NCBI GenBank assembly: GCA_017983495.1
Contig: JAGOBH010000001.1
Coordinates: forward strand, 620,001-684,000
Origin: Pyrinomonadaceae bacterium
GTDB lineage: Bacteria > Acidobacteriota > Blastocatellia > Pyrinomonadales > Pyrinomonadaceae
Direction: 5' to 3'
Length of the DNA stretch: 64,000 bases
A program made the translations under genes and the position numbers. Positions 1-9,181 of the stretch are shown piece by piece. Within the stretch, counting starts at the first letter, position 1. Every line of letters starts with the position of its first letter. Under the pieces are notes generated by a model. It made no database searches and had not been told where the DNA came from. It saw only the letters and a list, made by a program, of their open reading frames with translations.

Positions 1-217
1 AGGGCTCGTTTTCCCTACAATAACTCAGTACATCAAAACCATCACCGTCAGGCATTTTTTTGTCTGAAATAACAAGATCGAACTGATCCGAAGCCATTAG
101 ACCCAGAGCAGAAGTGACTCCCGCCGCTTCGACTACTGTGTGCCCACCCTCACGGAGAATAAGCGTAAGTATTCTCCTCATATTCGGCTCGTCGTCAATA
201 ATTAGAATGCGTGCCAT
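1..217 (-). CDS. Response regulator receiver domain, 3' part cut off by the window edge
   Basis: Only the first 72 codons are inside the window. The translation starts MARILIIDDEPNMRRIL and shows the receiver fold signature: acidic pair D8-D9, phospho-acceptor D52 in the VISDKKMP segment, and the DGDGFDVL stretch after it. The ATG at 217 lies 22 bp after the stop of the histidine kinase gene upstream on the same strand, so the two form a two-component pair. The output domain (NtrC-type AAA+, winged helix or none) lies outside the window and cannot be named. The partner kinase phosphorylating D52 is inference from gene order. Confidence 0.85.
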   Translation of the reverse strand, partial: MARILIIDDEPNMRRILTLILREGGHTVVEAAGVTSALGLMASDQFDLVISDKKMPDGDGFDVLSYCRENEP

Positions 218-239
218 AGGTCATTTCACATCGAACTTC

Positions 240-1484
240 TCAGAATATTATCTCAAATCGAATGTCGTCTTGATCGTTCCTGGCCAGAAATACCTCGCCG
301 TCGTGCGCCCGTGCGATATTTCGCACTATGGAAAGCCCAAGTCCGGTTCCCTTTGCCCCATTTGTAAAAAATGGCTCGAAAATGCGATCAACTAAATTCT
401 CCGGTATCGGCGGGCCTTCGTTTGTAAGATAGATGATCGAACGCCCGATACGTGATTCAGCACCGATCGATACCCGGCAGTTGGGCGGGGAAGCATTTAT
501 GGCGTTGGTCAGAAGATTAAGTACTGCTTGCTGCATCTGAGAGACATCTATCCGGAAAACTAGAGTCGGTTCGCAATCTACGGACAGAGATAGTTCCTTC
601 TCGATCAGGCGGGCTTTTGAGAGGCTTGCGATGTATTCAAGCATTTCGGCCATAAGGACGGGCTTTCGATCGGGCAATTTGGTGCGGGCGAAGCTCAGAA
701 AATCAGTGGTCATCGTCTCAAGACGTTTGGCCTCCTCAGTGGCGATGTTGAACATTTCTAGCCGAATTGCAGAGCCAGGTTCGTGCTTTTCTGCCATCTT
801 CAGCGAACTCGCGATCATCGTTACCGGGTTACGGATCTCGTGGGCGATCGCACTCGAAAGCTGTCCTATCGCGGCGAGCTTTTCCTCAGCTACCAGTTTT
901 TCCTGCAGTTTTCGCAGGTCTTCAAGACTCTTGCCAAGCTTTTCTTCTTCGTTTCGAAGATTTCCGACGAGTAGCCATACGACGATCGCAACGACAAGAA
1001 ACACAAGAGATACTGTCGCAGCTTCAAAATATTCGCTAACGTCAGCCGGCGGATGGGATCGGAAAAACAACCATACCTCTAGAAAGGTGAGAACGATCGT
1101 TATACCGGTTACCACTAGAGTACGTGCGAAAGAGAATCGATACGCAGCCGACAGTATCGGAATGATCATCAAAACTGAATAATGGCTGTCCGCTGTACCG
1201 CCTGAGACGGCCGCCATGAACGCGAACGAAATATTGAGCACAATAGATAAGTGAACGTGAATGTCGATCGCTCGCTGCCTGATGTTCTCATTAAGTCGCT
1301 GTACCCAGAGCAATTCAAAGATCAGGATCAAAAAGCGAACCGCAAGCGTAAGCAGCAAAGCAAAACCCGGCCTTCCAAGCAATGAGATAAAGCTGATGTG
1401 AACAAAGAATAAGGCTGCCAATACAGCGATGTTAAGCAAAATCAGGACGGTCTCCTGCTTCTTATACGTTTCGAAATTAGACAT
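240..1484 (-). CDS. Membrane-bound sensor histidine kinase
   Basis: Predicted sensor kinase of a two-component system, about 414 residues from the chosen start. About six hydrophobic segments fill residues 13-175, followed by a short coiled stretch. Then come a HisKA domain with the phospho-acceptor H215 in AIAHEIRNP and a HATPase_c domain with an N-box (LLTNAINAS), IFEPFFT and the G2 box GTGLGLSIV. The reading frame extends upstream to 1565, but the ATG at 1484 has an AGGTGG ribosome site 5 bp upstream, so the shorter form is preferred. No PAS or periplasmic sensor domain is visible, so the signal is probably sensed within the membrane helices. The response regulator gene follows directly. 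The catalytic role is well supported; the stimulus is unknown. Confidence 0.9.
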   Translation of the reverse strand: MSNFETYKKQETVLILLNIAVLAALFFVHISFISLLGRPGFALLLTLAVRFLILIFELLWVQRLNENIRQRAIDIHVHLSIVLNISFAFMAAVSGGTADSHYSVLMIIPILSAAYRFSFARTLVVTGITIVLTFLEVWLFFRSHPPADVSEYFEAATVSLVFLVVAIVVWLLVGNLRNEEEKLGKSLEDLRKLQEKLVAEEKLAAIGQLSSAIAHEIRNPVTMIASSLKMAEKHEPGSAIRLEMFNIATEEAKRLETMTTDFLSFARTKLPDRKPVLMAEMLEYIASLSKARLIEKELSLSVDCEPTLVFRIDVSQMQQAVLNLLTNAINASPPNCRVSIGAESRIGRSIIYLTNEGPPIPENLVDRIFEPFFTNGAKGTGLGLSIVRNIARAHDGEVFLARNDQDDIRFEIIF

Positions 1485-1594
1485 TATCCACCTACGTTTG
1501 ATTATAGCCCCACAGCTCAAGTTACTACTGTCTTCGGCAGGGTCGTAAGCAATTGATGTGCCCAATGTCGCGTCGTGCAGAGATGAAACCTACA

Positions 1595-2662
1595 TCACCT
1601 GATAACAGTTATCGACGGATCGCGTCCAAGTCGATAGGCGAAATCGATAGTGTCGCCGGCCTTAAAGCTGCCAAGTTCGGAAAGAGGTTTTGGGTAAGTT
1701 AAGCCGGAGTCATAGTCTCCTAGGACATGATCGCCGTATATGCAAATACTGGTCCGAAGGTGAGGTGTGTATCGATCTTCGATTACAGCAGGTAATTGAA
1801 TGGTCGCGGCGGGCAGAAATTCATCGACGATGCTGCACCATGATCCGATTGAACTTTTGTCGAGTGTAAAGACCGTGCCGAGCGGCACGCGGTCTCGAGT
1901 CAGTGATTGTCCGTCGAAACTGAATTCCTTTGACTGATCGATGAGTTCGAGAATGAGACTAACAGTTTGTGGTAGGAGCATGGAGTTTGGAACTTGAGAC
2001 ATAAGATGCCTCGCCACCGCGACCTGCGGCTCTCCTTTTAGCGCGGCGTTCATTACTTCGATCAATACGATATGCGGCTCGCGACCGCTGTCCACCTGAT
2101 ACGACATGATGTCACCGACGAAATAAGCCTCGACCCCGTCCGAATAGCCGAGAGAATCAATGATCGACTTGGCAGACATTATCGAATCGGGGTTGATATC
2201 GATCAGCGTGAATGAAATATCAGCTAAACTGAAGGCGGCAAGCTGGGGAATCGCCAGCGTTACCAGCGGGCCACATCCCGCATAGAGAACCCGGACGGGT
2301 TCGTTCGGGAATTTTCCTCTCACTTCCGCTATCGCCGCATGCGTTCCCCGGATGAATCCAACCGTGCGGGCTACATCATCCACACACATGACGGCCATCG
2401 CTGGTGAAACGGCAAGGCCCGATTCGGTTCTTATCTCTCCCACAGAAATGTCTGAGGTCAGGTTGAACTCCATCGATGCCAATTTCAGAAGAATGTCCTT
2501 AAGTTCGAGAACCTCGCCGCGAAGAGAATACGCCGGCCGAGCCGGATCGAGGATAGTCTTGATCAAACGGAATAATTGGTCGGACATTTGAGCAGTAGAT
2601 GAAAGATCGGTTAAATCCGGGAGAATATAAGGGAGGTCTAAATCGAAAAAGGCTCCCGACAT
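1595..2662 (-). CDS. Putative class I SAM-dependent methyltransferase
   Basis: This 355-residue protein has a Rossmann-type motif I (VRVLYAGCGPL, about residue 123) followed by an acidic post-I segment (FTLIDINPDSI), as in class I methyltransferases. The N-terminal 115 residues and C-terminal half are not recognised. The IVLIEVMN segment after the nucleotide-binding core resembles the region that contributes catalytic acids in protein arginine methyltransferases, but this is only a resemblance. It lies between the zinc protease and the histidine kinase on the same strand. Its ATG sits in the loop of a terminator-like hairpin, with GGAGG about 12 bp upstream; the internal ATG at 2587 has no ribosome site. 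Substrate unknown. Confidence 0.6.
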   Translation of the reverse strand: MSGAFFDLDLPYILPDLTDLSSTAQMSDQLFRLIKTILDPARPAYSLRGEVLELKDILLKLASMEFNLTSDISVGEIRTESGLAVSPAMAVMCVDDVARTVGFIRGTHAAIAEVRGKFPNEPVRVLYAGCGPLVTLAIPQLAAFSLADISFTLIDINPDSIMSAKSIIDSLGYSDGVEAYFVGDIMSYQVDSGREPHIVLIEVMNAALKGEPQVAVARHLMSQVPNSMLLPQTVSLILELIDQSKEFSFDGQSLTRDRVPLGTVFTLDKSSIGSWCSIVDEFLPAATIQLPAVIEDRYTPHLRTSICIYGDHVLGDYDSGLTYPKPLSELGSFKAGDTIDFAYRLGRDPSITVIR

Positions 2663-2676
2663 TTAGGCCGGGAGCC
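2645..2676 (-). terminator. Rho-independent terminator-like hairpin overlapping a start codon
   Basis: Read on the minus strand, GGCTCCCG (2676-2669) and CGGGAGCC (2658-2651) form a perfect 8-bp GC-rich stem with a 10-base loop, followed by TTTTT (2650-2646). It lies 15 bp beyond the stop of the zinc protease gene and fits as its terminator. The loop holds the ATG (2662-2660) of the next gene, and the T-tract falls inside that gene's coding sequence. Confidence 0.65.
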
Positions 2677-2690
2677 TCCGAGAATCGTCG

Positions 2691-5306
2691 TTATGGCCTG
2701 ATGACGTAGTCAGGCCAGCACGAAGTCGGGTTGAGGTATGTCTCGATAAGTTCCATCGCCAGTCTGTTTGTCCCACTGCTTGCCGCTGAATTAGCACCCT
2801 GGTCGGGATTTAGGATCTTGGCGATCTGGTCGCGAACAGCCTCGAGATGAACCCTGGTTGCCCTATCTGAAGCTCTCACCAGTGCAGTCCCTGCCGAGGC
2901 ACTGATCGCCCTCAATTCGGCCCGGTAAAACTCCTTCTCATCACCGCTCGTTACAAACATTGCAGCAAAGCCCGGCGGTAGCCCTTGAGGTAGAGTTGCC
3001 GGCGGAGCATTGAGCTTATTATTAGCAATGTCGAGATACGCCCGATGAAGGTTGCGGCGGTATGCATCGATCGTGACCTTCGGCCCAACTAGTTCACCCC
3101 AGACACCGCTTCGAACGTCGACGAGAAACTCGGCCGGCTGATATGCAGCATTTCCATCAAGGGCCTGCTGTTCAACCAGTCGAGCGAAACGGGCACTATT
3201 CAGGAGATTGTTAAGCACGCTGTTCTGTGCGTTTCGGATGCGACTTAATGCCCCAATTGGCTCGATTCGGCGCAAAATTTCCTTATCTATGGCCCAAGTC
3301 GGTGTTGCGAATGCGTTTTCACTGAGAAATTTGACAGCTTCCGCTTGCCGCGCCTTGGGAACGATCGTAAATCGAACGCCATTCTGCCCAACGTGCTTTT
3401 GCTGTGAATCGAATCCACCGACGATCGCGGTCACATGGTTCATCTCGAGCGTCCATTGACCGAGCATACGTCCATAAAGTTCGGCCAGATCGTCAAATGG
3501 CTGGCCTTTTTCGTTGGTCGTAGCCGGCACAAGTAACTTGGCAACGCGCTTAAGGTTGAGTAATCCCAGACCGGTCGATCTGACAGCATCAGCATCACCG
3601 ACCGCTTCCGTCAGTTCGCCGGGGTCGCTGCCTGCTGAACCGTCGGTCGAGAAACGCAGCCAAGGTGTTTTATCTTGCTCCCGAGCCCATTCATTCAGCG
3701 TTGAGAACTCCGCGTCTGGAGTTTTCGCGTTGGGAATCGGCTTGTAGCCCCACATCGTGGCCCATTCGTCATAAGGCCCGATGCCCGGGATCAGGTCTTC
3801 AACGGCAATATTATCTTCCGGTTGGGCGACGTAGTTGAATCGCGAGTAGTCCATCAACGTCGGGGTATGCCCCATTTTTTTGACCCATTCCTTATCACGC
3901 ACCTTGTCCTGCGGGTAGGTCGAGCTGGCCTTCATGTTGTGCTGGAATCCAAGCGTATGGCCGACCTCATGAGCGACAACGTATTCGACAAGCGTCCCCA
4001 TCAGTTCATCTGGCATCGGCAATTTATGGACACGCGGATCAAGCGGGCCCACCTGGGTGAAATACCACGAACGCTGCAAGTTCATGATGTTGTGATACAT
4101 CTGAATATCCGACTCAATTATCTCGCCCGTTCTGGGGTCGTTAATATGTGGACCAGAAGCGTTTTCAATCGTGGATGGCAGCCAGCGGATAACTGAATAG
4201 CGTGCATCTTCCGGATCGAAGTCCGGATCTTCCTTCGCCGAAGGCTGCATCTTTGCGATGATCGCGTTTTTAAATCCGGCCGCCTCAAATGCCTTTTGCC
4301 ATTTTTCTACGCCACGTTTTGTGAACTCCACCAGTTTGGTCGGTGTTGCACGATCAATGTAATAAACGATCGGTTTGACGGGTTCGGAAAGTGCAGCATT
4401 CGGGTCTTTCTTTTCCAGACGCCACCGAGTGATGTATCGACGCTCAGTTGCCTTGTGTTCATTGCGGCCGAAATCCATCTGAGCGATCGAGAAATAGCCG
4501 ACGCGCTCGTCGAAGAGACGCGGCATCATCGGATTGTCCGGTAACTTGACCATGCTGTGATGAAGAACCACAGTCGCACTTCCCGGAGGCATGCCGGTCG
4601 TAGCTGCATTACCTGCAGGACCACCACCACCTGCACCGGTCGGCAAAGCCGCACGGGTATATGTCATCGATGAACGAGCCTCGATATTCGTGGGAAACGA
4701 TGAGATGCGTTCGATAAATGAGCGGGACGAATCGAGAGCGGTCGCATTCAAACGCTGACGAGCACTTAATTCGAATACGTCTGTATTAAAGAGCTTAGTG
4801 ACTTCGATCACGGCAGAATCATTCGGACCCCACGCAGCCACCGGGAATGCCATTATGATCGAATCGTTGTTGGATGCCTGAACGGCCTCGGCAATTGGCA
4901 ATCTCGGATCTGCCACTACGCCGTAATTAATATTGCGCAGAAATATGCGGTTTTCGTTTCGTTCCCAGCGGACCACGCGACGACCCAATGCCTGGCCGCC
5001 GTATCCGACGCCCAAAGTAGTTTTGGCGATTTGGGCTACCCAGAGAAATTCCTTACCGATCTCCGCCGCAGGTATTTCGTAATAATACTTGTCCTTTATC
5101 CTATGGACCTTAAAGATGCCGTCTTTCGTTTTGGCGTCTTTTGTTATGACTTTATCGTACGGTTGCGGGTCAGAGCTTGGCGGCGTGCCGGGTCGCTGAC
5201 CCGCTGCCGCAGGAGCTTCGGGCGGCGGGTCCTGCGCCATAACAACGATTCCGGCACTTGGTAAAAGTAGGGCAAACAAAAAGAGTCGTAACGCATTCAA
5301 TCTCAT
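2691..5306 (-). CDS. Secreted zinc-dependent metalloprotease (DUF5118-DUF5117-DUF4953 type)
   Basis: Large exported metalloprotease of about 871 residues. A signal peptide ([16 protein letters not shown], cleavage near VVMAQ) leads into a proline-rich stretch, the DUF5118/DUF5117 N-terminal domains and a DUF4953-like catalytic region. The zinc site is the extended metzincin motif [12 protein letters not shown] (first His at about residue 446): two histidines and Glu in HExxH plus the third ligand. The frame opens at a TTG at 5351, but the ATG at 5306 with AAGGAG 10 bp upstream and a clean signal peptide is the better start. It probably acts in the periplasm or outside the cell; the substrate is unknown. 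Proteins of this architecture are common in Acidobacteriota and Bacteroidota. Confidence 0.9.
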   Translation of the reverse strand: MRLNALRLFLFALLLPSAGIVVMAQDPPPEAPAAAGQRPGTPPSSDPQPYDKVITKDAKTKDGIFKVHRIKDKYYYEIPAAEIGKEFLWVAQIAKTTLGVGYGGQALGRRVVRWERNENRIFLRNINYGVVADPRLPIAEAVQASNNDSIIMAFPVAAWGPNDSAVIEVTKLFNTDVFELSARQRLNATALDSSRSFIERISSFPTNIEARSSMTYTRAALPTGAGGGGPAGNAATTGMPPGSATVVLHHSMVKLPDNPMMPRLFDERVGYFSIAQMDFGRNEHKATERRYITRWRLEKKDPNAALSEPVKPIVYYIDRATPTKLVEFTKRGVEKWQKAFEAAGFKNAIIAKMQPSAKEDPDFDPEDARYSVIRWLPSTIENASGPHINDPRTGEIIESDIQMYHNIMNLQRSWYFTQVGPLDPRVHKLPMPDELMGTLVEYVVAHEVGHTLGFQHNMKASSTYPQDKVRDKEWVKKMGHTPTLMDYSRFNYVAQPEDNIAVEDLIPGIGPYDEWATMWGYKPIPNAKTPDAEFSTLNEWAREQDKTPWLRFSTDGSAGSDPGELTEAVGDADAVRSTGLGLLNLKRVAKLLVPATTNEKGQPFDDLAELYGRMLGQWTLEMNHVTAIVGGFDSQQKHVGQNGVRFTIVPKARQAEAVKFLSENAFATPTWAIDKEILRRIEPIGALSRIRNAQNSVLNNLLNSARFARLVEQQALDGNAAYQPAEFLVDVRSGVWGELVGPKVTIDAYRRNLHRAYLDIANNKLNAPPATLPQGLPPGFAAMFVTSGDEKEFYRAELRAISASAGTALVRASDRATRVHLEAVRDQIAKILNPDQGANSAASSGTNRLAMELIETYLNPTSCWPDYVIRP

Positions 5307-5579
5307 CGAATAATTTCTCCTTAAAAAGCGACTGATGTTTCTTTCAGACAAATCTAAAGCGAACCGGCGATCAGATCGCCCACGCGAAAGAGTTGTTTTT
5401 CAAAAATAGAAGGTGCGATATTTGTAGCATCGAAATGCGAAATATGCAACGAAATAAGTGTTTTTGAGTGGATTTTGCATTTAACGCGACACCGTTGAGT
5501 TCCGTGTATCCGCGTCTGGCAAACGCCACAGCCGACGCAAGCACCGGTTGCCACACCCCAATCGCTAACATAGTTGGAG

Positions 5580-6350
5580 CTAGACGTCGAATTCTGCAAC
5601 AACCGGCGTGTGATCAGAGGGCCGCTCGCCACCACGTGGTTCTTTGTCGATCCAGCAGCCGATGCATTTTTCGGCAAGCGGCGGCGAGACCCAAATATGA
5701 TCTATCCGCAGGCCCTGATTGCGTTGCCATGCCCCTTCGCGGTAATTCCACCAGGAAAATTCCTGTAGATCGCCGTTTATCTGTCGAAATGCGTCAACAA
5801 AGCCCCATTGTTTTACGTGATGTATCGCTGCCCGCTCGGGTTTGGAAAAGTGCAATTTGCCTTGCCACGCCGGCACGCTCCAGACGTCCAGTTCGTCTGG
5901 AGCAACATTGAAGTCACCGCACAGCAGAACATGCTTGTTCAGGTCGCAAGTATCATCAAACATGCGCCGCAGACGCTGCAACCAATCTAGTTTGAATGTA
6001 AATTTGTCCGTCCAAAGCTCGGTGCCGTTAGGAATGTACGTGTTCACGATCCTTACGTCATTGATCGTCGCAGCTATGAGGCGTTTAGGCTGATCCTCCG
6101 TGTCGTCTGCAAACCCCTTCTGCACGTCCTCGATCTTGTGCTTCGAGATTATCGCAACGCCGTTATATGATTTCTGACCGAAAAACGCGACATTATATCC
6201 GGCATCGATTATTGGCTGAAGTGGAAAATTATCGTCATCGACCTTAGTTTCCTGAACGCAAAGCACGTCGGTTCCGGTCCGATCTTGCCATTCGATCATT
6301 GAGTCGAGCCTGAGGCGAATCGAATTGACGTTCCATGTTGCTACTTTCAT
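5580..6350 (-). CDS. xthA: Exodeoxyribonuclease III (AP endonuclease, ExoIII/Xth family)
   Basis: Base-excision repair nuclease that cleaves at abasic sites and removes 3' blocks. The 256-residue product carries the family motifs in order: ATWNVNSIRLRL at the N-terminus, CVQETKVDD (metal-binding Glu), LLCGDFNVAPDELD, RIDHIWVSPPLA and the C-terminal PSDHTPVVAEF with the catalytic Asp-His. The length matches the family. The frame extends nine codons upstream, but the ATG at 6350 begins the canonical MKVATWN. Intergenic 5352-5579 (beyond the protease start region) shows no gene. Confidence 0.95.
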   Translation of the reverse strand: MKVATWNVNSIRLRLDSMIEWQDRTGTDVLCVQETKVDDDNFPLQPIIDAGYNVAFFGQKSYNGVAIISKHKIEDVQKGFADDTEDQPKRLIAATINDVRIVNTYIPNGTELWTDKFTFKLDWLQRLRRMFDDTCDLNKHVLLCGDFNVAPDELDVWSVPAWQGKLHFSKPERAAIHHVKQWGFVDAFRQINGDLQEFSWWNYREGAWQRNQGLRIDHIWVSPPLAEKCIGCWIDKEPRGGERPSDHTPVVAEFDV

Positions 6351-6409
6351 AAAAATATTATCCACAGATGTACGCAAATTGGCACCGATAATTCCGTTTT
6401 AGTGCGCAT

Positions 6410-7369
6410 TCAACTAGATTTATCCGAGGTTGAGATCTTGCTGTTGCGCTCCCAAAATACTCCGTCCGTAAAGCCCTGAATGCTGTTGTCCTTTTCCGCG
6501 ATTTCGAGCCGCTTTTGCGCGATGAGGCAATATTGCTCGTCCGATTCGATTACCACAAAATTGCGGCCAAGTTTTTTCGCGACGACGGCAGTCGTGCCTG
6601 ACCCGGCAAACGGGTCAAGGATCATGTCGCCGGCGTTTGTGCTGGCGAGGATGATCTTGGCGAGAAGTTTTTCGGGCTTTTGCGTCGGATGATCGGTATT
6701 CTCGGGCATTGACCAGAACGGAACGCTGAGGTCGGTCCAGATATTTGATGGATGCGTGTCGCGAAAACTGCCGTCTTCTCCGGAGCTCCAGTCTTTCGGG
6801 ACGCCATTTTCGGTGTAAGGCGCCAATACCTTTCGACGGAGCTTTACGTGGTCGATATTAAATGTAAAATCGTCCGAGACCGTAAAAAACCAAATATCCT
6901 CGGCCGTATTCTTCCAATTTCGTTTCGCGCCACGGCCCTTTTCGCGTTCCCACGTGATACGGTTACGGAGTCTAAAGTATCGCGAGCCCACCCGTTGTAT
7001 AGCCGAGCTTGAGCGCCAATCACCGCAAATATATACGGACGCATTCGGCTTTAACAAAGGTGAACACAACGACAGCCACGAATCGAGCCAAACTTCATAC
7101 TCATCAGAGCTCATCTCGGAAAAAGATTCAGTGCCGAATTTCTTGCTCAGGTTGTAAGGCGGGTCGGCAAACAGCAGGTCGAATTTTCTGGCTGATAAGA
7201 GCGGTAAACAAGTAAATGCGTCAGCTAACAAAATTTTATTAGAGTTCTGTGCAAATGTGTCACTCTCCGTAACCAGATGTAACCTTAATGAAGTCTCTTC
7301 GTCCGGCGAAATGTTTAGAGTTCTGTTGCGCGGTGCTCTAACTTTCTTTTTTATCGGCGAATCGGTCAT
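6410..7369 (-). CDS. Site-specific DNA methyltransferase, beta class (N6-adenine or N4-cytosine)
   Basis: Amino-methyltransferase of 319 residues. The catalytic motif IV, LFADPPYNLSKKFG, comes first (about residue 68) and the SAM-binding motif I, ILDPFAGSGTTAVVAKKLG, comes near the C-terminus (about residue 255). That IV-then-I order defines the beta class. The HPTQKPEKLLAKII block before motif I is typical. DPPY is usual for N6-adenine enzymes, but N4-cytosine enzymes can share it. No restriction endonuclease gene is visible on either side, so it looks like an orphan methyltransferase with an epigenetic or protective role, which is inference. It is followed by xthA on the same strand after 59 bp. 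Confidence 0.9.
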   Translation of the reverse strand: MTDSPIKKKVRAPRNRTLNISPDEETSLRLHLVTESDTFAQNSNKILLADAFTCLPLLSARKFDLLFADPPYNLSKKFGTESFSEMSSDEYEVWLDSWLSLCSPLLKPNASVYICGDWRSSSAIQRVGSRYFRLRNRITWEREKGRGAKRNWKNTAEDIWFFTVSDDFTFNIDHVKLRRKVLAPYTENGVPKDWSSGEDGSFRDTHPSNIWTDLSVPFWSMPENTDHPTQKPEKLLAKIILASTNAGDMILDPFAGSGTTAVVAKKLGRNFVVIESDEQYCLIAQKRLEIAEKDNSIQGFTDGVFWERNSKISTSDKSS

Positions 7370-7452
7370 TGTTTACGGCGTGGGAAAAACTCTATCACAG
7401 AGGCGAAGATTCAAAAACTCAGATATCCCAACCGGTGCTTTTATTGCGCTCC

Positions 7453-7482
7453 TTGACCCTAAAATCGCGCCCGTGATACTCT
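7453..7482 (+). promoter_or_regulatory. Possible sigma70-like promoter for the ATP synthase operon
   Basis: TTGACC (7453-7458) and TACTCT (7477-7482) are separated by 18 bp, about 65 bp before the first atp gene, in the only gap upstream of this operon. The -10 match is modest. Confidence 0.35.
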
Positions 7483-7546
7483 TATATCTTTTGAGAATCG
7501 GGCACCTTTTGCCTTTTTAATACAGTATTATTGGTCGAATAAGTTT

Positions 7547-7996
7547 ATGTATCTGCTGGCCTTTGCCGAAAGTATTCAACTCTTCCCGGACGGCACCATT
7601 TTCATCCACATCGCTCTGATCCTGGTCATGATATGGGTCTTGAACAGAACTCTGTTTAGGCCGATCAATCGTGTCATTGAGGCTCGAGATAAGCATAAGG
7701 GCGGTGCCGGCGGTGAAGCGGGCACGATTCTTCGAGATGTCGCGGAGAAAGAAGCCAGATATGGAAAAGAGATGCTTGATACTCGCTCTAAGGGTTATGA
7801 GCTGATCGAAAAGGAACAGAAAAAGGCTGTCGCTCTCCGTGAAGAAGAGATCGGCAATGTAAAGGCAGAAGTCGCTGAAAAATTTGACATCGGTAAGGCT
7901 CAAGTTGAAAAACAGGCCGCTGAAACTCGTGCCGCACTTGGAAAAGAGGCGGATAAGATAGCGGATTCTATCGCCGCAAGTATTTTGAGGGCCTAG
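7547..7996 (+). CDS. ATP synthase F0 subunit b' (first b-type subunit)
   Basis: Peripheral stalk subunit of the F1F0 ATP synthase, 149 residues. One N-terminal transmembrane helix (IFIHIALILVMIWVLN) is followed by a long charged coiled coil rich in Glu, Lys and Ala, as in b/b' subunits. A second b-type gene follows 5 bp later, so this organism has the heterodimeric b/b' stalk known from phototrophs and many Acidobacteriota rather than a b homodimer. Which of the two should be called b or b' cannot be decided from sequence alone. It is the first gene of the local atp operon. Confidence 0.85.
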   Translation: MYLLAFAESIQLFPDGTIFIHIALILVMIWVLNRTLFRPINRVIEARDKHKGGAGGEAGTILRDVAEKEARYGKEMLDTRSKGYELIEKEQKKAVALREEEIGNVKAEVAEKFDIGKAQVEKQAAETRAALGKEADKIADSIAASILRA

Positions 7997-8001
7997 GTAT
8001 T

Positions 8002-8571
8002 ATGTTTGCGTTTATCAGCAGTTTTTTCTTTCTCTTTGCCGGCGGGACAGGCGGCGAAAGCGGTTTTACGCGGTTTTATAACGAGTGGTTCAACATTCCG
8101 GGCTTTGAGGCGTGGAAATTTCTGAACCTATTTCTTTTTATAGCGATCATGGTCTATCTGGTCCGAAAGCCGCTTGGCGATGCATTCAAGGCAAAGCGTG
8201 AAGCAATCCGGGCTGAATTGATCAAGGCCGAAGAGGAGAAGAAGGAAGCTCTCGCTAAACTTACTGCCGCGGAAGCCAAACTGGCCCAGCTTGAAACCGA
8301 GAAGGCGGAGGTCTTAAAGCGTGCTGAGGCTGAGGCTAATGCTGAAAAACAGCGTCTGGCCGAACAGACACAAAATGAGGCGAACCGATTGAGGCAGCAA
8401 ACAGAGGCTGAGATCGCCCGTCTTGCTAATCAGTCTCGTTCAGAGCTTCGACGGTTTTCTGCCGAAGAGAGTGTCCGCCTTGCCAAAGAAAAGCTCATGT
8501 CTCAGATCGACGTCGAAAGCGATGCTCGTTTGGTGAAAGCCAATATTCAAGAAATCGGAGGGCTTAACTAA
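8002..8571 (+). CDS. atpF: ATP synthase F0 subunit b
   Basis: Second peripheral-stalk b-type subunit, 189 residues. The helix EAWKFLNLFLFIAIMVYLV spans the membrane. After the conserved RKPLGDAFKAKREAI turn, a long Ala/Glu/Lys coiled coil runs to the C-terminus, which contacts delta. The N-terminal 30 residues include a short hydrophobic stretch and a Gly-rich segment (FAGGTGGESGF), perhaps an extra helix or signal. Spacing to the delta gene is 2 bp, which indicates translational coupling. Confidence 0.9.
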   Translation: MFAFISSFFFLFAGGTGGESGFTRFYNEWFNIPGFEAWKFLNLFLFIAIMVYLVRKPLGDAFKAKREAIRAELIKAEEEKKEALAKLTAAEAKLAQLETEKAEVLKRAEAEANAEKQRLAEQTQNEANRLRQQTEAEIARLANQSRSELRRFSAEESVRLAKEKLMSQIDVESDARLVKANIQEIGGLN

Positions 8572-8573
8572 AA

Positions 8574-9116
8574 ATGAGTTCAGAAACTGTTGCCCGACGT
8601 TATTCAGCGGCACTTGCCGACGTTGTTCTTGGGACCGGCGAGGTTGATGTCGTGAAAACCGAGCTTGCCGGCTGGGATCAGATATTCACCGAAAGTACGG
8701 ATCTCAGGACCGTCTTTAGTAATCCGGCGATATCGCACAGCAATAAGGAGAAACTCCTTGAGGAGCTTATTGCAAAAGCGAAGCCGACCAAGACGACCGC
8801 CAATTTTTTGCGCATTCTGTTGCGAAACGATCGGCTTAATGAGATCAGCGAGATCAACAACCGCTTTGCCTCAGTGCTCGAAGAACGCAATGGGATCGTC
8901 ACAGCTGACATCACCTCAGCTCGCGAGCTGCCGGAAAGTGAGCGGGCGGCGTTCCGGTCAAATCTGGAAAAAATGACCGGCAAAAAGGTCAAGATCAATT
9001 TTTTTACCGATAAGAATATTATTGGCGGGGTCGTAACCCGAATCGGGTCAACTGTATATGACGGCTCCGTAGCAACTAAATTAGAGACTCTTAAAGAACA
9101 ATTGGTAAACGGGTAG
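8574..9116 (+). CDS. atpH: ATP synthase F1 subunit delta
   Basis: Connects the F1 head with the b/b' stalk (the OSCP homologue). The 180 residues match the family length. The N-terminus SSETVARRYSAALADV is the typical helical opening, FSNPAISHSNKEKLLEEL the mid-domain motif, and the C-terminal part ends with the conserved IIGGVVTRIGSTVYDGSVA motif. It sits between atpF and atpA, the canonical position. Confidence 0.95.
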   Translation: MSSETVARRYSAALADVVLGTGEVDVVKTELAGWDQIFTESTDLRTVFSNPAISHSNKEKLLEELIAKAKPTKTTANFLRILLRNDRLNEISEINNRFASVLEERNGIVTADITSARELPESERAAFRSNLEKMTGKKVKINFFTDKNIIGGVVTRIGSTVYDGSVATKLETLKEQLVNG

Positions 9117-9181
9117 TGGTCGCATAAGAGCTGAAAGGGGCACATGATCCTCGCCGCTCAATTTGGACCACTGACAAAAAT

